A stretch of 64,000 nucleotides of DNA from the NCBI GenBank assembly GCA_026745465.1, contig JACYXH010000091.1, forward strand, positions 709,501 to 773,500. The letters run 5' to 3'. The translations under genes and the position numbers were made by a program. The stretch comes from Lota lota (lineage: Eukaryota; Chordata; Actinopteri; Gadiformes; Lotidae). The notes beneath the pieces were generated by a model, which saw only the letters and a program-made list of their open reading frames with translations, searched no databases and was not told where the DNA came from. Below, piece by piece: positions 24,555 to 38,240 of the stretch (position 1 is the first letter of the stretch; each line of letters begins with the position of its first letter).

Positions 24555-27500
24555 ATGGCTGCTGGGGCGGTGGTCGGGGAGAATCAGCTACAGAGGATTA
24601 TCAGAGATCTGCATGGTACACCAGCTTTGACCTGTGTGTGGCTGTATGTGTGTGTGTGTGTGTGTATGCGTGCGTGCTGCAAAGAACAATGCGTAGAGTG
24701 AGAGTGAATGCGGTGGGCTGGTGGTAGATAGTAGTCTGCTGCAGGCATGATGTGACAGAGGGGAATGAATGTCAAGAGTTGGAGAGGTTTGCCATGGCGC
24801 CACAACGATCTTAGCCTTACTATACAAATAATTAGCTCTCTGCTTGACCTGCCTGCCTGAGCTTCCTGATAGCTGGGTCTGACCTCGAGCCGGCTAGTGT
24901 GTGGCCATAGATAGATTCTTTAGCGATGCAACGAGACACAGGGTTGACCTTTAGGACGCGCCCAGGCTATGTGTCATTCCAGCTTTTACGTTGGATAAGA
25001 GGCAAGTGGCTGATAATGTGATATGTGTGGCTATGTTTGTGCTGATAATACTGGGTTTCTTTTTTACTTCGAAGTATATGTAGTAAGGCAAGGCACGTTT
25101 ATTTATGTAGTACCATTCAAACACAAGGCTATTCATAGTGCTTTGCAAAGGGAGAAATAAAAACATCCAAAGGACACATAAAAAATAGGAGAAATGTAAA
25201 ATACCAGGAATAAAGACAATAATAAAAAAGATGCAATAAATCAGCAGTAATGATCCAGGCTTTTAGAAACAAAGTGGTCTGGACATTTTACAAATCTTAT
25301 TAAATCAATATTTGCACTGCAAACACTGCAAAGTTAGTTGTTTACCACCTTCCTATCATTTCTGACATGCCATCAGCAATGAGTTAATGTACAGGTTTCT
25401 CTCAAAGCTGGCTATGTACAAATGTAAACATATCAATAAACAGAGAAAGGTGTGTCTAATTTGCTTAATTATGTGTGTTATTTTTAAAGCCTATTCAACT
25501 CTTTTGATGTGGTTTTGGTTTGGTTAGCTTTCAGAATTCATGTTTTATACTCGTGTTTCCTAAAAAACAGAGTCTGTGGCAGAGCTTGCCAAGGAGTATC
25601 GAGAAACTGGAGAGCCAATCACAGATGACAGTACCAACCTGCACAAATTCTCCTACAAACTAGAATATTTGTTGCAGGTGAGATTTATGCATCGTACATC
25701 ACGGACCCCTGTGCAATATTTAATCAGACACTTGCATTACATCATAGTTGTGATTTTGAATCAAAATGTAATAAACCAAGAGCTTGTTTACCTTGTCACC
25801 ATGGCATTTGTGTCTGAATGAAAAAACGGTTTGATGTTTGAGCTTCCCCTGACCGTCTGCCATTCAGTTTGATCAGAAGGAGAAGACTACGTTACTGGGC
25901 ACCAGAAAGGACTACTGGGACTTCTTCAGTGACTGTCTTGCTAAGATCAAAGGAGCCAATGATGGCATCCGCTTCGTCAAATCCATATCTGAGGTATCCA
26001 GGTGATATTTTCCATCTGTTTTTGTATTGTTATCTTGTTGTTCTTTATCAAGATGTATCACTATTTATTTTCATATGTACTGCCATTCTACCATTACTAT
26101 TTCAATCACAGTTTTGGCCTTTGTGCTTTTACAGTAGATGTTCTTGAGAGGTATTGGCCACATATTGGCTATTTCAGGAAAGTCCTCAGTTTAAGTTTTA
26201 TGTATTAACGTCCACATTTCCGTCAGAAGAAATGACGTGCCCAGGGCAAACTGTTAACAATTAAATTCTTAAAGAGTGTGGTTCAATATGGTATTCCAAG
26301 AAAACCATTACGCATAGAAATGAGTGTTATACATAAATTAATAAAAAACGGTTATCCTAACTGTTTTCCTGACAGCTGAAGACATCTCTGGGGAAGGGAA
26401 GAGCCTTTATCCGCTACTCTCTTGTACATCAACGCCTGGCTGACACGCTGCAACAATGCTTAATGAACCAGAGGACCACCAGGTAGACCTTAGAGTTATG
26501 CCATGCTCTGAATTTATTCCATTAAACCAATACCTTCTGTCCTTTGCCAACTTCTTGGGACGTGGTGGAAGGCAGTGATGTGGGGGGGGATTTCCGTGCG
26601 CATACAGCTAGTGACCATGCAGTACAGTGTCTTGGTTAATGTTTCCTGCCTCAGAGATATTTCATTTCTGAATGGGAAAGACACAGATGGGCAAAGGGCT
26701 TAATGCGTTGTACATTTATGGGGACACTGTAAGAGATGAAACCAACTGAAATGATGAAGATAAAAAAAATAAGCAGAGAAAACACTCAAAAACACAGGTG
26801 TTAACACTTTTAAGAAGGCAAAAGGAAATCGTATTAGTACAAGTAAATCATCGTGAGAAAAAGAATAGTGTTGCATGAAAGGACTGGGATGAGTATGATA
26901 AATAAATAACCACATTTAACAGATCACACATTGGAAGCCAACGGCTTAGTTGTGTTTCTGGGAAAGGTAATTTCCCTTTCTATACTTTACACATAGATTC
27001 TCTTCTGCGCTGGTGTTTTACATAAATTCCCCTCTCTGTTCCTCAGACAAGTCAGTAATATAATTACTGAGAGTGTTATCCAGTTAGTGGAACTAATTCC
27101 CTGAGATGACTATAAAATGTATATATCGTGTGTGAATTCATGTTCTGTCCAGCTTCCCTCAGCCAATGTCTGTCTTTCACTTCCTCCATAGTGACTGGTA
27201 CTATGCACGCAGTCCTCTTGTAAAGCCCCACCTTAGTGTCGATATCATCAGCCACCTGTACGAGCTCAATGAAGTCCAGTTTGATGTGGCATCCAGAGGT
27301 CATGACCTTGATGCATCATGGCCCACCTTTGCAAGGTTTGGTTTGTAATAAACACTAAATGTGTACTACAGTCTCAAAACCATGTAACAAATTCAAAACA
27401 CTTGTCGAATCTTCTCTGTGTAGACAGAGATTATGTTAATGTTAATGTATTATATTAATGATTTGTGCACAAGGCGTTTGTTTAAAACCACATGATTCTG

Positions 27501-30500
27501 TTACCATCTAATCAGGAGGACACTCGGCATGCCAAACTCACCAGGCCACATGTGGAAACCACCGAGCCGAAGCTCCAGCATTAACAGTCTGGCAAGCACC
27601 TACTCACAGGTAACCCACACATCAGCTCTCATGCAGGATGCACTTGTACGCACAGATTTAAAATAGGTTCCATCGCCAACGTTTAGTAGGCGATGCCACT
27701 ACTGATGCAGTTAAGTATTATGTGTTTTCTTTATCGATTTCCGAAAGGAGGACTTAAAAGTACGATCAAGTTAAGAGAAACATACGCATGTGTTCTTGCA
27801 TGATGCCCATTGTCTGTCTGTTGCTGTCAGCAACCCTCTAATGTTATTCATATGATTTTACTCATAGAGAACTAATATTACTGTGTGAACTTTATACACC
27901 ATAGTAATCCTGATGTGAAATGTTTCTCCTATGTGTATTTCTCATTCACTCACTCCTCTTCCTTCCCCCACCCTATACATCTTGCAACCATTCAGCAAGC
28001 ACACGAGCTCCCCTCGAGCCCTGATTACGGCCAGGGCCTGTTGAGTGAGCTGAATGAGTCTCTGGCTTCCTGCGGTGAAGACACGAGTGCAGTGGACAAT
28101 CTTCGCCTGGAGCTGGACCAGTCAGAGCTGAGGCAGCAAGGGCTCTTGAGTAGAGTGCAACAGCTAGGGGAAGAGGCAGGTGAGCTCAGGGGGGTGGTGG
28201 CGGAGCTCCAGAGGCAGCTCGATGTGTCTCTAGCGGCCCAGGAGGACCACCGGAGTCTGCAGGCAGCACTCAAGGCTCTGGAAGGTAGAGAAGCGACCCT
28301 TTCCAGAGAGTTGGAGGCACTCAGGAGTGTGGACCGAGCCAGAGAAGCTGAGCAACACCTGCTCCTGGATAAATTAGCAGTTGCAGAGGGGAAGAACATG
28401 GAGCTTCTGGCCAAGTTGGATGGCGTGCTTAATGAGAAGGGCCAGCAGGCGACAAGTCACTTTGATTCAGCGCAAAAGATACATGAACTGCTGGACAGAT
28501 TAAAAGAGGCCGAGAGCGAGAAGATGGAGGCTGTCTCTGATATGGAGGACAAAAAAAGACAGGTAGAAAGATTAGAGGAGGAGCTAAAAGTCAAAGATGT
28601 AGCCCTGAAAGACAGAGAGGTCAAACTTGGAGAGTTAGTAACGTCTACGTCTGAGGAGAAAGCTAAATTAAAGGCGAGAGTGCTGGAAGAGTGCAACACC
28701 ACAGAAAACTTGGCTGAAAACTTGGCCTTGAGAGATAAAGAGGCCAGCAATTTGCAAAGAAAACTTGAGGATCTCCAAAAATTGCTTGAGGAGAAAGATA
28801 GGCAGGTAGTGGAAGTCAAACAAAGAGCAAGAGCTGATGAAGAGACTTCTCGGCAGAGCACAATTGTCCTAAAGGAGTCTTTGGAAGGAGAGGTCAATAC
28901 ATTAAAGGAACTGCTAAAGATTAAAGAGACAGAACTGACTTCCAGCAGCAAAACTCTTCAACAGCTGGGATCTGAGAAGGACAGTCTTACCTTGGAAAGA
29001 AACAGCCTAACCATCGGCAAATCTGAACTGGAGACAAGTGTGAAGGAGCATTCCAAGAAGACGGAAGACTACAAGACACAGTGCACTAATCTAATGGAGC
29101 TCAACGAGAAGCTCCTGTCCACAGTGAAGAGGAACGAGGAACTCAAAAAGGAAATGGCGGCAAACAGGGTGGCCATGGAGGCCGAGTTGGCTTCTTTGAG
29201 GGCCTCTGATAAACAACTCAGAAGCCAACTGGATGACGCCAAGGTGACCGTGGATGATAAAGAGAAGAGGTTACGTCAGGAAAATCGCTCACTGGACGAG
29301 AGTCTGCAGCGGGCGGCCATGGCGGCGCAGCTCTCTGAGACGACCTCCAAACGTCTGGAGCAGGAGAACCAAGCTCTCCGAGAGGACCGGGCCACTGTGA
29401 GTGCAGCCCTCAGCTCCATGCAGGCAGAGCTGAAGTCATTCAATGGACAGATCGGAGAGTTGGAGAAGAGCCTTGGAACGTCACGCAAGAATGAAGCCGC
29501 TCTCCAAGAGCAATTGAGAGCCAAGGAGGCCCAGCTGGAGAGTAAGGAGAGTGACCTTAAAGAGCTCCAGACTAAAGTGAAAACGAAGGAGAACAGGGAG
29601 AAGGAGTTGAAGAAAGCTAAAGCAAAAGCAGAAGCAGCCTTAGCTAGACAAAGTGAAGTGATTGAGAGGCTAAGCACAGAGAAACAGGCGGTGGAGGAAT
29701 CTCAGCTGGAGAGATGCAGCCTGCATGCCAGGGAGAACCAGGACTTGGTAGAGAAACTGGTGTTGGTCGAGGGCCAGCTTGAACTGAACATGAAAGACGT
29801 GTCCAGGCTCCAAGCAGAGGTCCTCGATCTTAGGGTACAGCTACAGAGGGCCGGAGAAGAGAACCTCAAGTGTCAAACAAAACTGGAGGTGACGGAGGGC
29901 CAAAGAGCCGAGTTCATGAGTCTCACTGAGCAGCTCCAAGCTCAAACGGAGGCCCTTAATCAGAGCCACGTGGCTGAGCTGCTCGGTTGCAAACAGAAGG
30001 AAGAGGCGCTGATAGAAGAACGGGTCCGACAGGCCGCCGCTCACGCAGAGGTGTCCGCTTCATTTGCTGCAGCGCGACAAGAGCTTGCCACACTCAAGGC
30101 AGAGAACGAGAGGCTGGGCCTTGAGAACGGTGAGACACGGGAAGGTGTCCACAGGGCCAACACCGAGATGGCTGAGCTGGGGATGACCATCTGTAGGCTG
30201 ACCGCAGAGAAGGAGGAGGCCAGGGAGCGCTGGACCAAGGAGGCGGCCAAGATTGAAGAGCTGCAGGATGGAGCCACCAGAGAGGTGGAGAGACTGGAGG
30301 CCTGCCTAGCTGCCCTGCGCCAGGAAAACACCAGCCTGAGAGAAGGGCTGAGCCAGGTGGAGAACCTGCCGCGGGCTGTCGTGGAGCTCCAGGAGCAGCT
30401 GGGGAAGGCCGAGGGTCAAGTGCAGACCCTTCAGCACGCCAGCCGCGAGGAGATGGACGCCGTCAGGTTCCAAATCAGCTCCGAGAGCATGAGTCATCAA

Positions 30501-33500
30501 AATCAACTGAAGGTGAGTGAAGCTGAGCTGTAATACAATCATGCGTGCGGTCAGATTCCCAATTGAGTTTGTATGGATCCATTGTGCATTGGTTGTGACT
30601 TTTAGTTTTTTGTGTATTTTCATTCAGAGTGTGAATGAACAGCTGACTACAGTCAAAGCCCAGTTACACTCAGAGTTGGAGACGGTGTCCAGGCTGAAGA
30701 GAACGGTGTCTGAACTAGAGGTCAGTGTATTGCACAATAATGATCTACAATGAATGATCTAACAACCCTATTTAAATTCAGTTTGAAATGCATCAATTTG
30801 TTTTAATGAAGGCTGTGAACGAGCAACAGGCTCACCTCATGGTGGAGAAGGATTCCCACATCACTAAATGTGAGGCTACCATGCGCCACAACGAGTGTGA
30901 GATCCAGCAGCTGAGGGAGTCGGTCAGCAGGTGTGTTTACCTGTCCGTCGCTACACCTGAGTCATAACCACACACGTTCACCATTGGTTCCTTAACATTC
31001 CGTCTCCCACGCCAGGACTGAGGATGCTCTCACGGCCTTGGGAATCATCTCGGAGGAGCTGAAGGAGCGGCTGGAGAAGACGGAGGCTGAGAAGCAGAGC
31101 GATTACCAGAAGATGACCAATGAGATTGACGACCTCAGGACAACCAAGAGCACGCTGGAGGAGCGCCTTATTGAACTCCTCAAGTGCGCTCTGACATTCC
31201 GTTCTTAGCTTTATGGGCGGGGTGAAACTAAAAAATATGTTTCTTTTCTTCTATAGATAGGACTGTAGGTCAGGTTTGAGATTTGTAAAGAAAGCAAGGT
31301 GATATGGGTTCCCCGAACCAATCACAAAAGACATGCCGTAAATAGTCAGAAATCATAATTGACTCATAGAGAGGCAGGCGCGGTCAAGGGATATTCTCAC
31401 AGCGCATCACAATCACTAATAGATGACGGATGACTATGCCATTTTAAACAAGTTACACTCCAATTATAACTCTTGAATCTTAAATCGGAGGATCTGAGGA
31501 TATACAAAACAAATAAACCGCAACCTTGCGGTTTATTTGTTTTGTATATCCTCTTCGAAGGTTGGTGATTGGTTTGGAGTGGCAGGCCTGGCAGACTGGC
31601 AGGCCGTTATTCCCTTAATGGTTGCTGATAGGGAGAGGGATGTCTGGTGTTATTTTTAAAAGGCCTTGGCACTGCTGGTAGCCACACTTGACAAACTGGT
31701 TGGGATGAATAAGTCAATAGAAAAGTGAGACTTGAGAGACAAAAAGGGTTTTCCATTACTTGCCTACATCCATTACCTAAATATGTTCCTCTGTATTTCT
31801 ATGTGTGCAGAGACAAGGACGCTTTGTGGCAGAAGTCTGACGCGCTGGAGTTTGAACAGAAGCTGCGGGCGGAGGAGCGCTGGTGGCTGATGGATAAAGA
31901 GGCCACCCACTGTCTAGACTGCCAGGGCCACTTCACCTGGTACCTGCGCAGACACCACTGCAGGTGGGAACCGGGGGCCACTTTGGTAGAAGCCAGTAGA
32001 GGATCTAGGCAACTACGTGGGGAGTAAATGCTGGAGTTGCTTGTGTCGTTGTGTTGTCTGCAGAGATTAGCAAGAGATTCTGAGTGTAGGTTGTTCCAGC
32101 GTGTCCCTAGTGGTCTGAAAGCTGTGTTGGTCAGGGTAGCTGGGATACCTTTGCTGTTAAATTGCATAAATGTCTTCGCTAGTATTGAGTATCTAGCTGT
32201 TTCAAGCTGAATACACAAAGTTCCAAAATATTCTGCAGTTTACCCATACTAGGCAAATCGTTGAGACGATTTAGCACATATTGACTATTTGTTAGCAAAT
32301 GTTGCTGCTCTGATTGACCGTAAAGGTCATGATAAACAGAAAGAGAGACAGATATTTGTTTACCATGCAGTATTTCTTCCCTAATAGCCATCGTAGGAGC
32401 CTTATTTAACTCTATTAACAGACGTAATCTGTCCCTTGGTACAAAGTTTATCTTTAAATAACAAAGTCTCAGCCTAGTCAGACTTGATATCTCACTCTTG
32501 GGCGCTGTTCCAAAACACCACAAGACTGAGCGGGATCATGTTCTGCAGGTTGTGCGGTCGCATCTTCTGCTACTACTGCAGCAACAACTTTGTGACGACC
32601 AAGCACAGCGGGAAGAAGGAGCGCTGCTGCAGGGAATGCTACACCCAGCACGGGGACGTGGTGGAGCGCTTCACCCAAGCAGAGCTGGGCCCGGCCGAGG
32701 CCCAGACACCACCCGCTGGACCTGGGCCGGAGTCACACCCGCAGCCGGCCCCGTACAAACCCACTCCCAGGGTGACAGGTGACTGGTGACGCTGTGTATA
32801 CCACACACACTGCTCACTAGTGTGTACCATGTCTTCACTGTTCACTATTCTCTACTATGTACCCAATATACTCTATTGTGTATATTTATATGTACTCTAG
32901 CCACTAAGTTATATTCACTATTATATAAAATTTACTATACACCTTTCACTGTTATATTCACTATTATAATCACGATTGTGTATACTTTATACACTAAATA
33001 CTGTTATATTCACTATCATTTACACTATATACTATACACCAATCATTCCAGTACCCGAGCAAACCAGAACATTTGCTTGTGTGATGTCTCGCCACACCGA
33101 AAGAAACAGGGCTTTTTTCAGGGTTTCAGGGTTACCATGTTTCCTAACCACAAACCGGTGTCAACTACCAAGGTGCTGTATAGAGGAACTTTGCTACAGA
33201 AAGGAGGAGAAATTCTTATTTCCAATTCCTCTTTCCAGTATTATTTTTGTCTAGTTGTGCTTTTGTTTTCGTGAAAAGGGAAATGGCAAAACAATACAAT
33301 ATTGTTTAATTCCCTTATTGTAATTGTCTTGTAAAGAGGATCAGTGGATAGCCCTTCCCAAAAAAATGAATGTTAAAATGATTTACAAAGGCTGCATCCA
33401 TCTACTTCCTGAACCAGTACAGCAGAATGAGATATAACATGTATACGTTTTCTCTCTCGGAAGAACAAAATACAACGTATACACGTTATGTTTCAATCAT

Positions 33501-36170
33501 TCCCCTGGCTCTACACCCGGTCCGATGTGTAGTTTCCGAGCCGGGCCTCAGACCAGAGGAGGGGGCGTTTGACATCATCACGGAGGAGGAGGTGAACGGG
33601 GTCTACGACAGCGACACCGTCTCCCAGACCACCAGAGGCTCCCAGGAGAGCGACCAGGAGAGTAGACCTCCAGGGCCGGTGGACATGTCAGTATATTTCA
33701 TGTAGACTGTTTCTTTATTCATACAGACACTCTAGATAAGTATGGGCATGATCATATGTTGACATGTAAAAACAAAAGCTATGTGGACAGACCAGAATAT
33801 ACACACCCTCGTAGACGCACACAGACACACACACACCAAGTGTTCCTTGTTCCTTATTTGTGCTGTGCGTCTGATAACCATATCACATGCTGCAGTGTCT
33901 GTGTGGACCGTAATGTTATCAGAATGCACTCAATGTCATCAGACACATCCTAGCAATAAGACACTTAATAATACTGATGATAACAAAGTTATCTTCCTGG
34001 AACTGGTTCTCCATACGATACTTCTCAGGAATCTGGGGCATTCATTATGTGGGTGACACTACCAATGAACCCTTCACCATTCATCACACAGAAGAGTATT
34101 GAGCACCTGACGCGCACTTTCCTGTTTGTTTTTCTATGACACAGCATTCAATTCAAAATACTTCCATACTTTGGCTGCTGGGTACAGAGCAGTGCCACCT
34201 CAGTGAAACAGAAGACATGACAAAGTGTCCAGCAACGACGAGAGGCTGATTGTGGCAGTCAAAGGATAAAAGTTTATTCAGAAATGAAAACAATTATAAG
34301 AGCTCCCCTCTCTTCATGTCCGTTTTGACCATTGAAACCACTTAAATGGCACAATGGCGCACGCTTCCGTTCTCACAAGTCACACTGCCAGGGCATTAGA
34401 TGAGATTGTTTGCTTCTCAACATTTGTTTGTCTAAACAGAGCGAAAACAATTCCGTTCCCCCCCCCCCCCAAAAGAAAATGTGAATATTATTCCATAGTC
34501 AGACAGAGAAGGTGCGGGTGGGGGTTGATGACCTTGTGACTCCCTTCATAGTGGCACCGGGGACGTGGCCCCAGATGACCCTGAAGACCATGTGCCCACG
34601 GTTCAGGACTCCGAGATCAACCTCCTCAGATCGGGAGAAGTCACGTGAGTCCATTACGCGCTCGCATACCACACGTAAAAACAACAACCAACGTTTCAGC
34701 AGGCCTTATTCCTATTCCTCACATAGCAGCCATCTTGCTTTTAACGCTAGCTGGGTGCGGGTAACGTTTAGAAGCAAGATGGAACCAAGATGGCCGAGGG
34801 TTGATTGAGTAAGACCCATGATAGGGTTGCCATGGTGTTGAATCTCTTCCACACCGTGTGTGTTACCCAGCGTGGCCGTGGCCCTCAGCATCGACGACAT
34901 CTCCCACTTCGGGGACAGCTCCAGAGAGCTCTTCATCAAGGCTAGCTGCTACAGCCTGATCAGCATCGTCGTGGGAGACCGCGGGCCCAGCATCGGCTGG
35001 GTCTTCTCCTCGGATCCCAAGAGCATCTCCTTCAGCGTGGTGTACAGAGAGGGCCCCGACACCCCCGTGGAGCAGGCAAAGGTAAACCTGTGGGTGTGGT
35101 TGTTTGGGGAAACCAAAATGAAAACAAAGGCGTGGAAGGAGAACTTTGTATTGTATGTCTTGCCAAAGCAAACAAACTGACTCACAGTGGAATTTGGTTT
35201 TTAATTTCAAGTCCAAATCATACAAGTCCTATTCAGGTGTAAATGGTTCAAGAGTGCCCCCTACAGAGCACACACACAACTATGTGGTATGTTTTTCAAA
35301 TCAAAAGCTGTTGAAATTCCTATTTAGCGGAATCGACACACGGGACACAGATTACTGCGTGGTGCCTGAGAGCATGGCATTAACACACATGGCATCAAAA
35401 CTTACAGGTTAAGAAAGTATTTGAAGGCAGGATTGTCAGACACTTCGTGATTAAAGCATTCACCAAATGGCTTGTATTTATGTAGCGTGTATAAACAGTA
35501 GGTTGTGATGCTACTGACTAGGTAGCAGGAGGAAGGTGGATTGCTGATGATAATGGACGCTGTTGAGGGTGCTTCTATAAATACTCTTGCCTTGGCCAGG
35601 TTCTGATCCCGCTGACCCGCTGCAACTCTCACAGAGAGACCATCCAGGGGCAGCTGAAGGTGAGGAACCCAGGCCTCTACACACTGGTGTTCGACAACTC
35701 CTTCTCACGGTGAGACCCCTGCGCCCCACCCACGGTCCACACACCCAGGGTCCTCACACCCAGGGTCCACACACCCACGGTCCACACACCCACGGTCCAC
35801 ACACCCATGGTCCACACACCCATGGTCCACACACCCATGGTCCACACACACCCAGGGTCTACCCCCATGGCCCACACAACCACAGCCCCCAAGTTTGACC
35901 ATACAATTGGTAAATGTGTGTATGGTGAGTTCTTGTCTCTTCTGCTTCTCTTCTGGAGAGTGTCATCACAAGTGTTGAATGAATGAATACTTTTCCCCTG
36001 ATTTGGCGCCGGAGCCGATGTTCTGTTGTGTGGCCGTGCCTTGTTTCAACCATTTGATTTACATGCCTTTCATCTGCAACTCTTCTTCCAACAGATTTAT
36101 CTCCAAGAAGGTCCTGTACCACTTGACTATTGAGAAGCCTGTAATCTACGATGGAAGCGACTTCCCCTGA
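24555..36170 (+). CDS. fyco1: FYVE and coiled-coil domain autophagy adaptor 1, 17 exons
   Basis: Adaptor linking Rab7, LC3 and PI3P on autophagosomes and late endosomes to kinesin-driven transport. Exons: 24555-24615, 25571-25677, 25868-25993, 26376-26482, 27192-27335, 27516-27609, 27996-30512, 30628-30720, 30812-30930, 31016-31183, 31811-31963, 32549-32778, 33533-33686, 34552-34644, 34871-35081, 35600-35709, 36095-36170; all joins keep frame, giving 1,520 residues (human 1,478). Order: RUN domain (about 30-170; [39 protein letters not shown]), long coiled coil mostly from the 2.5-kb exon 7, FYVE (from about residue 1213; [30 protein letters not shown]), LIR with FDII core (about 1319-1322), and a C-terminal GOLD domain ([18 protein letters not shown], ending VIYDGSDFP). 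Poly(A) signal AATAAA at 36441. The last four exons are duplicated downstream. Confidence 0.97.
25085..25165. repeat. Fish retroposon tail-like repeat in fyco1 intron 1
   Basis: AAGGCAAGGCACG, then a TTTATTTATGTAG stretch and AGTGCTTTGCAAA resemble a 3'-tail module that is very common in teleost genomes. Fragment only. Confidence 0.5.
31496..31553. repeat. Perfect 28-base-arm hairpin in fyco1 intron 10
   Basis: Arms 31496-31523 and 31526-31553 are exact reverse complements separated by CC. It lies between two fyco1 exons and is not explained by the gene. Confidence 0.93.
35730..35870. repeat. 15-base minisatellite in last fyco1 intron
   Basis: About nine units of the type CCACACACCCACGGT. 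The equivalent position in copy B (42430-42480) has only three or four, so the array has changed length since the duplication. Confidence 0.88.
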
Positions 36171-38183
36171 CCAAGTGGACACCTCTACAAGACACAGGGT
36201 TTTTAGAGGAGGATAAGTTTGCTGTTTCTTTATTTATAATCTTTTACGATTAGTTTTTATGGGTAATTTGTATCATTTTACAGAAATTATAAGTGTTATT
36301 TTATATCATTTTTACTGTCGTCACCCGAATGAATTGACGTAATGAGGAACGTGGAAATCATCAATACAGATTTTACAGGTTTTTAAGTAATTATCCTCAA
36401 CCACTTTGTAATCTTTATAATAATAATAATTCTTTAGATGAATAAAGATCCCCTGTATGTTAACTTGCTGGCCCTTCTCAGGGATTTCTCCTGAATGCAA
36501 ATTATTACTTTATAATAATAATAATAATATCAACAAACCATAATAGAATGTCAATCTCCCTACACTACAGTTTTCCCAATGACGGCAGAGTTGCATTGCA
36601 TTAATGTCATACTGTGTGAATGTTGTCTCAAGATAAGCAGCAGGAAGTCAGATGTGTTGCATTGGGGAAGGAGCACACGAGCTGTGGTAATCATACGTAA
36701 TTGTGCTTGTGATGATGATAATATCTGAATCTGATTATATCTGATTATGTCCGAAGAGCAGCTCAGTGGCTGTTGACACGATGGAGTGCAGCAGGAAAGG
36801 CTGTCACAAAACATTTAGTTACTCTACTGGAGGAGGGGTTTTAGTGACAGTTTTATAAATGGTGTGTTGCACAAGATACTTTGACTTACTGGTGGTGCTT
36901 AACAGCTTTTCAATTGCCAGTAGTTGTTGTTCCAACTTGCAAAGGACTCCCAAGTTTAGAAAAGTATTTCCTGAATTTTCAGATAAATGCTTATCAATAG
37001 TCAGTGCAGTTAATAGGGTCATAAATGGGCTTATGACGATGGAGCATTTGCCAATTAATTTCAATGATGACATTTTTATATTAATAGCTATGGTACTCAG
37101 CAGTTAATCTAACCCAAGTATTACAATACAATAAGCCATTTTTATTATTGAAAAGACAATGCCTTAATAAAAGAGACTGATTACTGTGCACACTATCTTT
37201 ATTAAGCAACGTCTTGAGGTCAAGACCTCACTAAAGGTTGTTGCTTGGTTAGCTTTTTTTAATTTGAGTGTGTACAATTATTTTGGACATCCTTCATATA
37301 CTTTTTGCACACAGGAATCACAGTGTATTTTATGTTGATTACTATTTCTTTCTCTTGCAAAGCAATATAAAAAAATGTGACACCAAGTAGCACACTTAGC
37401 AGAGCTTATATTTTAACGGTCAGTCTATCACTTTTTACTTATGTATACTCAGATTGGTGTGATTTAGTAGAATTTGTATACCAAGTTTCAGAATTGTACA
37501 TGAGGAATTTGAAAAGAAAATTGTCTTTAAAATGTACTTTTATGATATTTTAAGATAAAGCAGAAGATGTTCTATTTTCTTTTTGACTATTAGATGTAGG
37601 CTATGTCCATGTTCCCTTTTACCAAATTCATGCAACTGTAAAATGTAATAAAACGGGTCTCTTTTACGAATCTATGCAAGGGTAAAATGTATTAAAATGT
37701 TCCAAAACGAACTGTAAACGAATAAAAGGGAGGAAAAGATGTGTTCTTGTTTGACTTAATAAGAATAATGATTTAAACAAATGCTTGTGCATATGGACCT
37801 GTTTTCTCGTGACCTTTTATAGTCTATTAATATAATATAATAATATATATATAATATAATCAATTTTGTTTGCAACCAACTGAAAAAAAAGGACAAATAC
37901 TAATCATGCACACCACCACCAGTGCCCTAACCCTTTCAGTGTGCCGGGTCAACGTGGATTTGTGGCTTCCGAGAGGGGAAACAAGTTTTACATTCCATCA
38001 GATCTTCCTCTCAACAGAACCAATACCCAACCAATAGGTATCTACCAATTAGGTTTGGATTGCTCTGATGCTAAGTCGGTAGTGTCCAACGCGCAGCGCC
38101 TAGACCCCCTACTGTTAGGAAACAGAAGTGGCTGTTAATGTTTGTGGTCCCTCTGGCTGAGGATGGTGCGCTCCTAAACTGAT
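36171..38183. other. fyco1 3' UTR and intergenic DNA, copy A
   Basis: AATAAA at 36441-36446 marks the likely fyco1 3' end. The rest is AT-rich intergenic DNA. A 60-codon frame near 37941 is present in both duplicate copies but its differences are mainly residue-changing, so I do not call it a gene. The last part is the probable promoter of the duplicated ghrhr first exon. Confidence 0.45.
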
Positions 38184-38240
38184 ATGATGTGTTCCTTTTA
38201 CATCGCACGGATCCTCGCTGCGTTGGCTTTTGCCAGAAAT
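38184..38240 (+). CDS. Spare first exon of the ghrhr-like gene (copy A)
   Basis: Encodes [19 protein letters not shown], a hydrophobic leader, ending at a GTGAGT donor in phase 0. It matches 44015-44071 in copy B except for two bases' worth of change in the text (GCGTTG/GCTTTG and GCC/GTC). The phase fits the first ECD exon of the receptor at 48099, so it could serve as an alternative upstream first exon. Identification as a ghrhr exon is inferred from position, phase and leader-like composition. Confidence 0.5.

Noticed and set aside
28025-30331. Long Ser/Leu-rich frames on the minus strand opposite fyco1 exon 7
   Set aside because: Antisense shadows of a coiled-coil exon, as expected from its codon composition.
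34860-35225. Frames of 106 and 120 codons on both strands at fyco1 exon 15
   Set aside because: The plus frame is the exon continued into its intron; the minus frame is its shadow.
37941-38138. 60-70 codon frame conserved in both segmental duplicates (also 43770-43991)
   Set aside because: Most differences between the copies change residues and the ends diverge, as expected of non-coding DNA just upstream of a promoter.
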